From the NCBI GenBank assembly GCA_003669055.1, contig RAYB01000048.1, forward strand, positions 1 to 37,470: a DNA stretch of 37,470 nt. The letters run 5' to 3'. Below are positions 6,781-15,623 of this stretch, one piece after another (the stretch's first letter is position 1; each line of letters begins with the position of its first letter). Source of the DNA: a bacterium 1XD21-70. Lineage in GTDB: Bacteria; Bacillota; Clostridia; Lachnospirales; Lachnospiraceae. Both the position numbers and the translations under genes were made by a program. The notes beneath the pieces were generated by a model that saw only the letters and a list, made by a program, of their open reading frames with translations, was not told where the DNA came from and ran no database searches.

Positions 6781-7707
6781 ATGGATAAAACAAAAAATCA
6801 GCATTATGTTCCTCGGATGTATATTAAACGATTCGGGTATGGTACAGAAGATAACCCAAGGATATCGGTTTTAAAGAAACAAGAAGGAATTATTCTGCAT
6901 AATCAGAACCCAGAAAATTTTGCCTCGAAACGCTTTTTTTATGATACAACAGAGGATGTGATAGAAGATGTATTGAAATGGGATATTGAAGCGTTTCCGT
7001 CAATTAAAGAAAGTAAATTTTATCATGATGAGCAATTAACAGAGCATACGTTGTCGCGTATGGAAGGGGCGTATAAAGAATTACTTGATAATTTGGAAGC
7101 TGCTCCGAAAACAATTTATGAGGATAAATCACGGGCAAGATTTATTTGCTTTATACATGAACTTGCGTATCGGACGAAGAGTTTTAGGGGCAGGATGGAT
7201 GCCATCAATTCCAAGACAGAAGAAGTTTTAAATAAAATGTGCGATAATTTGGGATTGAGTGAAGATACAAAAAGAAAAACTATAGAAGAAAATTGTGTTT
7301 CGGGGATAAATATACAACTGGAAAATATTTTGTCATTGGGGCCTGTTCTACAAACAATGAAAATGTTAGTGGAAAATTATGATTGGTTCATTGGCTATAA
7401 CGACACAGAACTGGATTTTATTATAAGTGATAATCCGGCTCAGATGATATGGTGTCACTTTAATGATATTTGCATTCCGGTTTCAAAGCGTATATCTGTT
7501 GTAATGAGGGTGAAAGATGAGGAAGCACCGATGATTTCAGGAGATAAGGCAAAGGGTAATATAATCAATATGTCTATTAAGGGGGTTATTGCATATAACA
7601 CGGTGCAGATAAGTATGGCTCAATTATATTTATTTGGATCAGAAAAAGCAATAAATTTTATGCAAAATATAAATACATTGTATAACATGAAGGGAAGATT
7701 GCAGTAG
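6781..7707 (+). CDS. DUF4238 domain-containing protein
   Basis: The protein is about 308 residues from the ATG at 6781. That start is preceded by GAGAGGAAGG with good spacing; a TTG start at 6748 would add 11 residues but leaves almost no gap to its GGAGG. The N-terminus carries the DUF4238 signature NQHYVPRMYIKRFG. A central stretch RARFICFIHELAYRTKSFR and the later DWFIGYNDTELDFIISDNPA are also typical. The family has no established biochemical role and is often found in genomic islands, next to mobile genes and near defence loci. The gene is markedly AT-rich and monocistronic, with a long C-run (eight C) just after the stop. Horizontal acquisition is likely. Confidence 0.82.
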   Translation: MDKTKNQHYVPRMYIKRFGYGTEDNPRISVLKKQEGIILHNQNPENFASKRFFYDTTEDVIEDVLKWDIEAFPSIKESKFYHDEQLTEHTLSRMEGAYKELLDNLEAAPKTIYEDKSRARFICFIHELAYRTKSFRGRMDAINSKTEEVLNKMCDNLGLSEDTKRKTIEENCVSGINIQLENILSLGPVLQTMKMLVENYDWFIGYNDTELDFIISDNPAQMIWCHFNDICIPVSKRISVVMRVKDEEAPMISGDKAKGNIINMSIKGVIAYNTVQISMAQLYLFGSEKAINFMQNINTLYNMKGRLQ

Positions 7708-7869
7708 TGCCCCCCCCAATTTTTACTACGATTGGCGGCTTCAACTTGCCACATTTTGCCTCGTTTTGCTCATTCTGTGATTTTTTTGACAATTTTCTGC
7801 GGAAAAACAAACCTCGCAAAACGTGCCAAAACACGGAAAATCATCGCAGTTTTAGGAGGAGTTTTTATT

Positions 7870-8331
7870 ATGATTAAGATACTTTTCGTCTGCCACGGCA
7901 ACATCTGCCGCAGCCCCATGGCTGAGTTCGTTCTAAAAGACATGGTTCAAAAAGCAGGCATTTCCGATCAGTTCGAGATTGCATCTGCCGCCACCAGCAC
8001 TGAAGAAATCGGCAACCCGGTTCATCGGGGGACGAGGGAGAAGCTAAAACAGGTGGGCATCAGTGTGGCTGGCAAGACAGCAGTTCAGCTGAAAAAATCA
8101 GATTATACAAAATACGATTACCTGATTGGCATGGACACCTGGAATATCCGCAACATGCAGCGGATGTTAGGCGGGGATCCGGAAGGGAAGATCTATAAGC
8201 TGCTGACCTTTGCAGACAGTGGACGAGATGTAGCAGATCCCTGGTATACCGGGGATTTTGAGGCTACTTACCGTGATGTGGTAGCCGGATGCAAAGGGCT
8301 GCTGCGGTTTTTGGAAGTTTTACACGACTGA
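7870..8331 (+). CDS. Low-molecular-weight protein-tyrosine phosphatase
   Basis: The start at 7870 gives 153 residues and follows TTAGGAGGAG at good spacing; the open frame extends further upstream but that part has no homology features. The P-loop CX5R(S/T) is present as VCHGNICRSPMAEF, with nucleophile C8 and R14, and the general acid is D123 in ADPWYTGDF. Length and order match the LMW-PTP family of about 150 residues. These enzymes act in the cytoplasm on phosphotyrosine proteins, in Gram-positives often with a BY-kinase, but no kinase is near here. It ends 117 bases before the kinase-like gene at 8449, with no terminator between them, so cotranscription is possible. Confidence 0.95.
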   Translation: MIKILFVCHGNICRSPMAEFVLKDMVQKAGISDQFEIASAATSTEEIGNPVHRGTREKLKQVGISVAGKTAVQLKKSDYTKYDYLIGMDTWNIRNMQRMLGGDPEGKIYKLLTFADSGRDVADPWYTGDFEATYRDVVAGCKGLLRFLEVLHD

Positions 8332-8448
8332 AAAGCCAAAGCCGATAAAGCGGTGATGGAACCATGGCTAATGGGGATAATGGATAGAGAAAGAAATAAG
8401 AAGAAAGAAGAAACAACGAAGAAACAATGAAAAACGAGAGGTCTATAC

Positions 8449-9519
8449 ATGGACGCAGAACTTCAAAACAATGATATAAAAGAACAAGTTACCGGGAAAA
8501 ATATCCTGTTAGTCAATGACCTGCCTGGGTACGGCAAGGTGGCGTTAGCGGCGATGGTGCCGATTTTGTCACGGATGGGGCATTACACGTTCCAGCTTCC
8601 GACGGCGGTAGTTTCCAATACTTTAGATTACGGGAAGTTTTGCATCCAGGATATGACAGGCTATATGAAGGATACCCTGGCGGTGTGGAAGGGGTTAGGG
8701 TTTGAGCCGGATTGCATTTGCACCGGATTTATTGTATCGGAAGGGCAGGCCGACTTAATCGGGGAATATATCCAGGATCTGAAAAGCACGTCAGGGAGGG
8801 GGCAGAGGCAGCTTCCCTTGGTTGTGGTGGATCCGATTATGGCAGACGGAGGAAAGCTATATAACGGGATTGGCCAGGAGCGGGTTCTTGCTATGAGAAA
8901 GCTGGCGGCTCATGCGGATGTGATGATGCCCAATATTACGGAAGCTTCTTTTTTGACGGGAATCCGTCCGGGGCAGGAGAACGGCACACAGGAGGAACTG
9001 CGGGAACTGACAGATGGCTTAAGAGAGATTTCCGGTAAATCGGTGGTGATTACCAGTGCAGTTGTGAAAGGCGAGGCAGGAGACAGCCGAGCGGGAGGAG
9101 AAAAGGCACAAAACAGCCAAGCAGAGGGGGACAAGGCGCGAAACAGCCAATTAGAAGGCAGCCAGATGGGAGGAGGGAAGGCAGCAGGTACGAGGAAAGA
9201 TGCCCAGGGCAGGACGCCGGAGGAAAAGGAAGACAGGGAAGGCGTGGAGAGCGGAAGGCACCTGGTATATGGCTACGACCATTGGAGGCAGGAATATTTC
9301 CAAGTGCCTTATGAGTACCTGCCGGTAAGGGTAGCAGGAAGCGGGGATATCTTCTCGGCGATCGTTACAGGGAGCCTCTTGGCAGGGAAGCCCCTGAAAG
9401 TGGCTGTTGAGAAGGCAGTGCAGGCACTGTCGAGGCTGATTGTGGAAAACAGGGGGCATCTGCAGGGGTATAAAGGGATCCTGGTGGAACGGTATTGGGA
9501 TATATTAGGCACGTTCTAA
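8449..9519 (+). CDS. Pyridoxal/pyridoxamine kinase-like protein with low-complexity insert
   Basis: The 356-residue protein resembles PdxK/PdxY-type ribokinase-fold kinases, which phosphorylate vitamin B6 with ATP. It has ILLVNDLPGYGKVALAAMVP at the N-terminus, VVDPIMADGGKLYNG near 127, NITEASFLTG near 162, and the C-terminal anion-hole/catalytic motif RVAGSGDIFSAIVTG with D300. Relatives are about 280-290 residues. The excess is a hydrophilic stretch at about residues 208-268, rich in Gly, Glu, Lys, Gln and Ser and partly built of 10-residue repeats. It sits where the kinase normally goes straight from VVIT to the next strand. All recognisable catalytic motifs remain, so activity may be kept. 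The 3' end overlaps the convergent amidotransferase by 15 bases. Confidence 0.85.
   Translation: MDAELQNNDIKEQVTGKNILLVNDLPGYGKVALAAMVPILSRMGHYTFQLPTAVVSNTLDYGKFCIQDMTGYMKDTLAVWKGLGFEPDCICTGFIVSEGQADLIGEYIQDLKSTSGRGQRQLPLVVVDPIMADGGKLYNGIGQERVLAMRKLAAHADVMMPNITEASFLTGIRPGQENGTQEELRELTDGLREISGKSVVITSAVVKGEAGDSRAGGEKAQNSQAEGDKARNSQLEGSQMGGGKAAGTRKDAQGRTPEEKEDREGVESGRHLVYGYDHWRQEYFQVPYEYLPVRVAGSGDIFSAIVTGSLLAGKPLKVAVEKAVQALSRLIVENRGHLQGYKGILVERYWDILGTF
9081..9170 (+). repeat. Degenerate 30-bp tandem repeat inside the kinase gene
   Basis: Units at 9081, 9111 and 9141 each begin RRACAGCCRA. The first two agree in about 21 of 30 bases; the third is more diverged. Each encodes ten residues, for example NSQAEGDKAR, so length changes would keep the frame. 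Confidence 0.65.
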
Positions 9520-10239
9520 CGTGCTGGCGGCTTTTATGAATTCTGCAAATATATTTTTGGAGGCAATATCTTCCTCCCACAGGTATTCGGGGTGCCATTG
9601 GACGCCCAGGAAAAAGGTGGGGTAACCAGGCATTTCGACGCATTCGATTAAGCCATGGGGGGCGTGGCCTGTGGCTGCCAGGCATGGAGCCAGGCGGCGG
9701 ATGGCCTGGTGGTGCATGCTGTTGACATGGATTTTGCCCGTGCCGGAGATACGGGAGAGGAGGGTCTCGGGCACTACGGTAACGGTGTGGGATGGGATCT
9801 CATAGGCAAAGGGCTGGATATGGGCAATGGGGAAATCCTCTTTAAACTGGCTGGGGATGTCCTGGTAGATATCGCCGCCTAAGCCGATGTTGATCAGCTG
9901 GATGCCGCGGCAAATGCCAAGGAGGGGTTTTTTTGCCTGGATGACTTGCTTTAGGAGAGCCAGTTCAAGGCGGTCCCTTTTGGGGGACACGTTGCCGCAG
10001 TGGCGCTGCGTATCCTCGCCGAAGGAAAAGGGGTGGAGGTCTGGGCCGCCCGTGAAGAGGAAGGCGTCAAACATGGCGGCAAAGCGCTGCAGTTCTGCTT
10101 CATCCAGGTCCAGGGGGAGGATGACAGGGGTGCCGCCGGCAGCCCGGATTGCCTTTAGGTAGGCCGGGCGCATATAAGGTTCGTCTTTTTCGGTATTGTG
10201 GCAGGGGGTAAGGGCGATCACGGGTTTTTGGTTGGGCAT
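9505..10239 (-). CDS. Class I glutamine amidotransferase, PuuD-like (gamma-glutamyl-GABA hydrolase family)
   Basis: Started at the ATG at 10239 because AAGGAGGA lies 7-8 bases upstream; the frame runs on to 10302 without a good site. The 244-residue protein has the GATase triad: C110 in LLGICRGIQLIN, and H216 and E218 in GVQWHPEYLW. FLFTGGPDLHPFSFGE near residue 61 is typical of the peptidase C26 / PuuD subgroup, which hydrolyses gamma-glutamyl amides. Without puuA or puuB genes nearby, a role in putrescine use is not supported; a general gamma-glutamyl hydrolase is safer. It is convergent with, and overlaps by 15 bases, the kinase gene, with no terminator visible between them. Confidence 0.9.
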   Translation of the reverse strand: MPNQKPVIALTPCHNTEKDEPYMRPAYLKAIRAAGGTPVILPLDLDEAELQRFAAMFDAFLFTGGPDLHPFSFGEDTQRHCGNVSPKRDRLELALLKQVIQAKKPLLGICRGIQLINIGLGGDIYQDIPSQFKEDFPIAHIQPFAYEIPSHTVTVVPETLLSRISGTGKIHVNSMHHQAIRRLAPCLAATGHAPHGLIECVEMPGYPTFFLGVQWHPEYLWEEDIASKNIFAEFIKAASTLERA

Positions 10240-10318
10240 GGGGGATTCCTCCTTGTGGTTTTTGTTATATGGAATATTGTTTGGGGCAGGCTCTTGGGGC
10301 ATGGCTGATTATTTCATA

Positions 10319-10357
10319 ATAAATGCCTCTTCCATATAGAATGAAAGAGGCATTTAT
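10319..10357. terminator. Hairpin downstream of the ferredoxin gene
   Basis: A perfect 13-bp stem ATAAATGCCTCTT (10319-10331) / AAGAGGCATTTAT (10345-10357) lies just after the ferredoxin stop on the minus strand. The T-run is poor, but position and stem strength support termination. Confidence 0.7.
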
Positions 10358-10378
10358 GTAGTCGTCAAAAATCAATCA

Positions 10379-10626
<248 letters not shown>

Positions 10627-10696
10627 GTGGAAATCACTGCACAATTGGATAAAAAAATATACAAGAGCAGGCGCCCTAGTGAGGCTGGGCAGGCAG

Positions 10697-11479
10697 CTAG
10701 GGGGAATATTGGACTTTGGTATCTGCTTCGGTTGCTTTTTGCCGTTCGTCGCGGATTCCAGAAAGGATGACCTGGCGGGCAGCCCGGGCGTTATCATCCC
10801 CCAGGGGTTTTACTTTTTCTAGGGGGTAGGGGATATTCAGGCGTTGGTATTTGGACTTGCCCATGTCATGGTATGGCAGCACGTCCAGGGCTTTTACATT
10901 GTGGAGGGTTCCCACAAAACGCCCCAGGCGGTATAACAGATCCTGCTTGTAAGTGATGCCGGGGACTACCACATGGCGGATCCAGACAGGGATGTTTTTC
11001 TCGTCCAGGTAACGGGCAAAGGCCAGGACAGGCTCCAGCTTCTGGCCGGTCAGGCTGACATGGGCATCGGGATCAATGTGCTTGATGTCCAGCAATACCA
11101 GGTCGGTGACAGCTGCCAGCCGGTCAAACCGGCGGATGCTTTCCGGGGAATCCGGGCGGAAGGTGATGCCGGAGGTATCCAGGCAGGTGTGTATCCCGAG
11201 TGCCTTTGCCGCTTCAAAAAGTTCGGTCACGAAAGCGGCCTGGACCAGCGGATCACCGCCGGTCACCGTGATGCCGCCTTTTTCATAAAAGGCTTTATTT
11301 TTTTCGTACTGAGCCAGTATCTCGCCTACAGACATTTCGGTACCGCCATTTATTTGCCAGGTGTCCGGATTGTGGCAGTAAAGGCAGCGCATAGGGCATC
11401 CCTGTAAAAATACAACCAGGCGGACGCCAGGGCCGTCAACCGTGCCGAAGCTTTCGATGGAATGGATTCGTCCTGTCAT
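10697..11479 (-). CDS. pflA: Pyruvate formate-lyase-activating enzyme (radical SAM)
   Basis: Started at the ATG at 11479 with GGAGG seven bases upstream, giving 260 residues. The radical-SAM motif CxxxCxxC is CPMRCLYC (C28, C32, C35), preceded by SIESFGTVDGPGVRLVVF, which is the signature of glycyl-radical activases. GGITVTGGDPLVQ is the family's glycine-rich SAM-binding motif. The enzyme uses S-adenosylmethionine and a [4Fe-4S] cluster to abstract a hydrogen from the glycine of its partner, here probably G56 of the small protein encoded just upstream. It is the last gene of the pfl operon, 64 bases after the glycyl-radical protein. The C-terminus carries a polar tail after RQVILSGI. Confidence 0.95.
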   Translation of the reverse strand: MTGRIHSIESFGTVDGPGVRLVVFLQGCPMRCLYCHNPDTWQINGGTEMSVGEILAQYEKNKAFYEKGGITVTGGDPLVQAAFVTELFEAAKALGIHTCLDTSGITFRPDSPESIRRFDRLAAVTDLVLLDIKHIDPDAHVSLTGQKLEPVLAFARYLDEKNIPVWIRHVVVPGITYKQDLLYRLGRFVGTLHNVKALDVLPYHDMGKSKYQRLNIPYPLEKVKPLGDDNARAARQVILSGIRDERQKATEADTKVQYSP

Positions 11480-11543
11480 ATGGATACCTCCAAAAGAACA
11501 AGTGATTGTCAACGGGTGTTTGATGCGGCCTTTCTGAGACGGG

Positions 11544-11792
11544 TTATTTCATCGCCCCATGGAAAGTGCGGGAGATTACCTCGTCCTGCTGTTCCTTTGT
11601 CAGCTTGTTGAAGTTGACCGCGTAGCCGGAGACCCGGACAGTCAGCTGCGGATATTTTTCCGGATGAGCCTGGGCATCCAGCAGGGTTTCCTTGGAAAAC
11701 ACGTTTACATTCAGGTGGTGGCCTCCTTTTTCGGCGTAGCCGTCCAGCAGGGACACCAGATTGTCAACCTGAGATTCGTTTGCATGGGTCAT
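11544..11792 (-). CDS. Stand-alone glycyl-radical domain of pyruvate formate-lyase (GrcA-like)
   Basis: The 82-residue protein equals the C-terminal domain of [43 protein letters not shown] and the end [11 protein letters not shown]. The radical-bearing glycine is G56 in RVSGYAV. The catalytic protein encoded immediately upstream lacks exactly this domain. AGGAGGATATCATT precedes the ATG, 50 bases separate the genes, and the frame has its own start, so this is an evolved split rather than a point break. By analogy with E. coli YfiD/GrcA, which replaces a damaged radical domain of PFL, the small protein should dock on the catalytic one. Here it would be essential, since no intact PFL is visible in the window. 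Confidence 0.9.
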   Translation of the reverse strand: MTHANESQVDNLVSLLDGYAEKGGHHLNVNVFSKETLLDAQAHPEKYPQLTVRVSGYAVNFNKLTKEQQDEVISRTFHGAMK

Positions 11793-11842
11793 AATGATAT
11801 CCTCCTGTTATAAGATAAAATAGTATTTTTACATAAGCGCCG

Positions 11843-13954
11843 TTATTCCCGGTCCAGCCCGCTCATCAGGTTGGGGATGGCGCAGGCCTTGTTAGTGCCG
11901 CATTCCAGTTCCAGGCCTTCCTCTAGGCTTAGGTCAAGGTCGCCCATGAAAAGCTGGTCTTCTTTGCCCAATGCTCCCGGGATAATGGAAAACGTATTAG
12001 AAATCCCATCCTGCGCATCCATAAATGGAAGCTTTGCCACAGAGGCAAGGGAAGAGACGGCTCCGTGGGAGTCCCTGGTATGCATGGGATTGGCGCCCGG
12101 GGCAAATGCCTGCCCGGCCTTTCTCCCGTCAGGGGTGGAGCCGGTAGCCTTACCATACACTACATTTGAGGTGATGGTCAAGATGGAGGTTGTTGGAATT
12201 CCCCCGCGGTAGCAGTGGTTTTGCTTGATATAGTTCATGAAGGCGTGGACGATTTCTACGGCAATCTGGTCTACCCGGTCATCGTCGTTGCCGTACTTGG
12301 GGAAGTCGCCCTCAATCTCATAGTTCACGGCGATCCCGTTTTCATCCCGCACAGCGCGTACTTTGGCATATTTGATGGCAGAGAGGGAATCGGCAACCAC
12401 GGAAAGGCCTGCAATGCCGGTGGCGAACCAGCGGGTCACGTTCATGTCATGGAGCGCCATCTGAAGCCGTTCGTAGCAGTACTTGTCGTGCATATAGTGG
12501 ATGATGTTCAGGCTGTTCACATATACGCCTGCCAGCCATTTCATCATATCATGGTAGCGTTCCATGACCTCGTCATAGTCCAGGTATTCGGAAGTGACGG
12601 GACGGTATTTGGGAGCCACCTGTTTTTTGCTGATCTCATCTACGCCGCCGTTGATGGCATATAGCAGGCATTTGGCAAGGTTAGCCCGGGCGCCAAAGAA
12701 CTGCATCTCTTTCCCGATCCGCATGGAGGATACGCAGCAGGCGATGGCATAGTCGTCGCCGTGGGTTTCCCGCATCAGGTCGTCGTTTTCATACTGGATT
12801 GAAGAGGACTCGATGGAGGTGCGGGCACAGAACCGCTTGAAATTGCCTGGCAGGCGTACTGACCACAGCACCGACAGGTTGGGCTCCGGGGCAGTGCCGA
12901 GGTTTTTTAAGGTGTGCAGGTAGCGGAAAGACATTTTGGTTACCAGGTGGCGCCCGTCAATGCCTACGCCTCCGATAGATTCCGTCACCCAGGTGGGATC
13001 GCCGGAGAAGAGGGCGTTGTATTCCGGGGTGCGGGCAAACTTGACCAGGCGCAGCTTCATGATAAAGTGGTCTACGAATTCCTGGATCTGCTCTTCTGTG
13101 AAGGTGCCGTTTTTCAGATCACGTTCTGCATAGATATCCAGGAAGGTGGAGGTGCGCCCTAGGGACATGGCGGCGCCGTTTTGCTCCTTGACGGCAGCCA
13201 GGTAGGCAAAATAGAGCCATTGGATGGCCTCCTGCACATTCCCGGCCGGGCGGGAGATATCGTAGCCGTATATTTTCCCCAATTCCTTCAGTTCCTTGAG
13301 GGCATGGATCTGTTCGGACAGTTCTTCCCGGGCACGGATAATGTGGGAATACATGGTGCCGCGGGTAGTCATTTTCTGCTCTTCCTTGTCCTCGATAAGG
13401 CGGTCTACGCCGTAGAGGGCAACTCTGCGGTAGTCGCCGATGATCCTCCCCCGGCCATAGGCATCCGGCAGGCCGGTTATGATATGGCTGGAACGGCAAG
13501 CCCTCATCTCTGGTGTGTAAGCATCGAATACCCCTGCATTGTGGGTTTTCCTGTGCTTGGTGAAAAAATCACTGATTTCCGGGTCAACCCGGTAACCGTT
13601 GTCCGAGCAGGCTTTTTCTGCCATCCGGATACCGCCATAGGGCTGCAGGGAGCGCTTGAAGGGCTTGTCGGTCTGGAAGCCCACAATGGTTTCTTTTTCC
13701 TTATTCAAATAGCCGGGGCCATGCGAGGTGATGGTGGAAATGACTTTGGTATCCATGTCCAGCACACCGCCTGCCGCCTGTTCCTGCCGGGACAGTTCCA
13801 TGACCTGTTCCCACAGATCCAAGGTGTTTTTGGTCGGGCCGGCCAGGAAAGATTCATCACCGTCATAAGGGGTGTAGTTTTTTTGGATAAAACTACGGAC
13901 ATTGACCTCCCGTTCCCAGGCGCCAGGCTGAAAGAATCTCCACTCTTGCTTCAT
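11843..13954 (-). CDS. pflB: Pyruvate formate-lyase catalytic protein lacking the glycyl-radical domain
   Basis: The 703-residue protein matches PFL from the N-terminus ([20 protein letters not shown]) through the active-site pair C406-C407 in [13 protein letters not shown], to [13 protein letters not shown]. There it stops, where a normal PFL of about 750 residues would continue into the radical loop. PFL converts pyruvate and CoA to acetyl-CoA and formate; the cysteines carry the acyl group and thiyl radical. GAAGGAGGAACT lies just before the ATG. The order pflB, radical protein, pflA on the minus strand forms an operon. A TATAAT box at 14157-14152 with a cre-like sequence overlapping it is the probable promoter, leaving a leader of about 190 bases. 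Confidence 0.93.
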   Translation of the reverse strand: MKQEWRFFQPGAWEREVNVRSFIQKNYTPYDGDESFLAGPTKNTLDLWEQVMELSRQEQAAGGVLDMDTKVISTITSHGPGYLNKEKETIVGFQTDKPFKRSLQPYGGIRMAEKACSDNGYRVDPEISDFFTKHRKTHNAGVFDAYTPEMRACRSSHIITGLPDAYGRGRIIGDYRRVALYGVDRLIEDKEEQKMTTRGTMYSHIIRAREELSEQIHALKELKELGKIYGYDISRPAGNVQEAIQWLYFAYLAAVKEQNGAAMSLGRTSTFLDIYAERDLKNGTFTEEQIQEFVDHFIMKLRLVKFARTPEYNALFSGDPTWVTESIGGVGIDGRHLVTKMSFRYLHTLKNLGTAPEPNLSVLWSVRLPGNFKRFCARTSIESSSIQYENDDLMRETHGDDYAIACCVSSMRIGKEMQFFGARANLAKCLLYAINGGVDEISKKQVAPKYRPVTSEYLDYDEVMERYHDMMKWLAGVYVNSLNIIHYMHDKYCYERLQMALHDMNVTRWFATGIAGLSVVADSLSAIKYAKVRAVRDENGIAVNYEIEGDFPKYGNDDDRVDQIAVEIVHAFMNYIKQNHCYRGGIPTTSILTITSNVVYGKATGSTPDGRKAGQAFAPGANPMHTRDSHGAVSSLASVAKLPFMDAQDGISNTFSIIPGALGKEDQLFMGDLDLSLEEGLELECGTNKACAIPNLMSGLDRE

Positions 13955-14151
13955 AGTTCCTCCTTCTCGTTCATGTTTTGGGGCTGTATTTGATCGGTTG
14001 CCACAAAAATTATAAAAGCAGAGGGAAAAAGTTTCAAGGGGGGCTGCTGAGAATGTTTTTTAACAAGGGATAGCTGAGAAAAAAAGCCGGGATGGCAGGG
14101 ATTGTACGGGGATAAGCGGATTTTTATGGCTTGCCAATCAACGAAAAATAT

Positions 14152-14180
14152 ATTATAGTAAACGTAAACGCATCTGTGGA
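14152..14180 (-). promoter_or_regulatory. Probable pfl promoter with cre-like overlap
   Basis: On the minus strand TATAAT is at 14157-14152. The -35 is weak (around TTCCAC, 18 bases upstream). On the plus strand AGTAAACGTAAACG (14157-14170) fits 12 of 14 positions of the CcpA cre consensus TGNAANCGNWNNCW. A half Rex-like site, TTAACAA, lies at 14060-14066 in the leader. The rest of the gap 13955-14303 shows no gene. Confidence 0.45.
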
Positions 14181-14303
14181 ATGGTTATATTTTCAATGGT
14201 AAATTCCGGGATGTGTCCCGTGTCCTGGCATGCTCTTGATGGGGTTAACGGTACACGCGCTTTAGAAAAGTAAAAAGTAAGTACGAGAAGGAGGAACTTT
14301 TAT

Positions 14304-14507
14304 ATGCAGATCAGTAAGGATATGCTGATTGGGGATCTGGTTCAGGCTCATGAACTGATTGCGCCGATGCTGATGCGCGCCGGGATGCACTGCCTGGGCT
14401 GCCCGTCCGCACAAGGGGAGACTTTGGAGGAGGCCTGCATGGTTCACGGGATTGACTGTGATACGCTGGTGTCCGGGATCAATGAAGTGCTGGCGGAAAG
14501 AGCCTGA
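14304..14507 (+). CDS. DUF1858 domain protein
   Basis: The 67-residue protein shows the DUF1858 pattern: [20 protein letters not shown] followed by [20 protein letters not shown] and a final helix. The CLGCP segment is characteristic, and related N-terminal domains occur in hybrid-cluster and Ric/ScdA-type iron-sulfur proteins. No enzymatic role has been established for the stand-alone form; a link to iron-sulfur or redox handling is only suggested. AAGGAGGAAC lies upstream. The gene is divergent from pflB, monocistronic, and ends in a strong terminator. Confidence 0.88.
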   Translation: MQISKDMLIGDLVQAHELIAPMLMRAGMHCLGCPSAQGETLEEACMVHGIDCDTLVSGINEVLAERA

Positions 14508-14541
14508 ATAGCGCGGCATGATGCGTAACGGCAAAACAAAG

Positions 14542-14578
14542 GAGGGTATCTTTTGGGGATACCCTCTTTTCCTTTTTT
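14542..14578 (+). terminator. Intrinsic terminator between DUF1858 and mecA
   Basis: GAGGGTATC (14542-14550) pairs with GATACCCTC (14558-14566), followed by TTTTCCTTTTTT. It serves the DUF1858 gene and may help the convergent mecA. Confidence 0.9.
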
Positions 14579-14584
14579 GCTGCA

Positions 14585-15334
14585 TCACACCAGCATCAGC
14601 TTCTGCAGTGCCTGCTGGTAGACAATCACTTCATAATGCTCCTTGTAGTAGGCTTCAGAGGCAGCTTGATGGCGGATCTTCTCGCCATATTCTGCCAGGA
14701 TGTTGCATACCCGGCTAAAGACTAAGGGTTCGGTATCCGCGCTTGAGAGAACCAGGTAATATTGCATGGAGCCGGGCTTCTTGTAAAGGGTATTGGCTCC
14801 CTGGTAGACATGTCCGGCCACTTTTGAGGCGGCCACGACCTGGTCAAGGCTGTCAAAGCGGTAGATCCGGGTCTGGATCTCCTGGGCTTTGGAGCCGTCC
14901 TCCGTCTGCGGTGTCGCAGGGGCGGAATCCCCCTCCTGGCTGGAGAGGCCAAGCAGATTCTGCTTTAGGAGTTCCATCAGGCCGTCCGCACCTTCCAGGA
15001 ATTCGTTGGCAATACCGCCGAAAATACTGTCCGTATCCTCATCCGCCATCTGGGAAAATTTGGAAAAACGGGTATCCAACTCCTCAGGGTCTTCTATTTT
15101 GGTGATGACCAGCATGACGCTTTCGTTGGAAAGCGGTATGGCTTCCACCATCAGCGGGATATCCTCCGCATCAAATCCTACTTCATTGGAGGCCTTCTGA
15201 ATCATTTCACGAAACAGATTGCGGGCTTTCTCGCTTCCGTAGGCAAGTTCGCCCAGATTCAGATTGCGGACGCTCAGATCAAAACTGCTTAATGTGCATC
15301 GTATCTGGTTTTCATTAATCCGTTCTATCTTCAT
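14585..15334 (-). CDS. mecA: Adaptor protein MecA
   Basis: The 249-residue protein starts MKIERINENQIRCTLSSFDL, a standard MecA N-terminal substrate-binding segment, and ends in the C-terminal ClpC-binding domain with IYRFDSLDQVVAAS and YYLVLSSADTEPLVFSRVCN. An acidic, Ser/Pro-rich linker (about 130-155) separates the two domains. MecA brings substrates such as unfolded proteins to the ClpC-ClpP protease and helps ClpC assemble; in Bacillus it controls competence. No clpC is in the window. The gene has its own promoter at 15429-15400 and a GGGAGTGATC site, and is convergent with the DUF1858 gene. Confidence 0.94.
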   Translation of the reverse strand: MKIERINENQIRCTLSSFDLSVRNLNLGELAYGSEKARNLFREMIQKASNEVGFDAEDIPLMVEAIPLSNESVMLVITKIEDPEELDTRFSKFSQMADEDTDSIFGGIANEFLEGADGLMELLKQNLLGLSSQEGDSAPATPQTEDGSKAQEIQTRIYRFDSLDQVVAASKVAGHVYQGANTLYKKPGSMQYYLVLSSADTEPLVFSRVCNILAEYGEKIRHQAASEAYYKEHYEVIVYQQALQKLMLV

Positions 15335-15399
15335 TAGATCACTCCCTTACTTATGTTATCGTTTGTAGAAACTGAAAAAGAACGTAATATCCTAATTTA

Positions 15400-15429
15400 A
15401 TTATAGTATATGATATAGAGAAAAGGCAA
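15400..15429 (-). promoter_or_regulatory. mecA promoter
   Basis: On the minus strand TTGCCT (15429-15424), an 18-base spacer, and a perfect TATAAT (15405-15400). The start codon is about 65 bases downstream. Confidence 0.7.
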
Positions 15430-15497
15430 TTCCTATGTGAAAAAATTTAGGAAAATTTAAGGTTTTTATGGGTACATGCGAAGGAAGGACAGATTTC

Positions 15498-15526
15498 TTG
15501 AGTTTTTCGGCGGATTGTGATATAGT
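15498..15526 (+). promoter_or_regulatory. metG promoter
   Basis: TTGAGT (15498-15503), a 17-base spacer and TATAGT (15521-15526). The transcript leader of about 90 bases shows no T-box sequence. Confidence 0.65.
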
Positions 15527-15623
15527 TTGATTACTTGCAGCGGACAGTGGACAGCCGGGAGTTCTTTTGTTCGCTGAGGGTGTGTGGATAAAGAATAAGG
15601 AAAAGATCAGGAGGGATTGTCCC

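Noticed and set aside
7732-7869. N-terminal extension of the phosphotyrosine phosphatase
   Set aside because: It has no family match, and a strong AGGAGG lies before the ATG at 7870.
13181-13993. 270-codon open frame antisense to pflB
   Set aside because: It is a shadow frame of a highly conserved gene with no start signal.
15530-15623. T-box riboswitch upstream of metG
   Set aside because: No T-box consensus (AGGGTGGNACCGCG) or specifier stem was found in the short leader.
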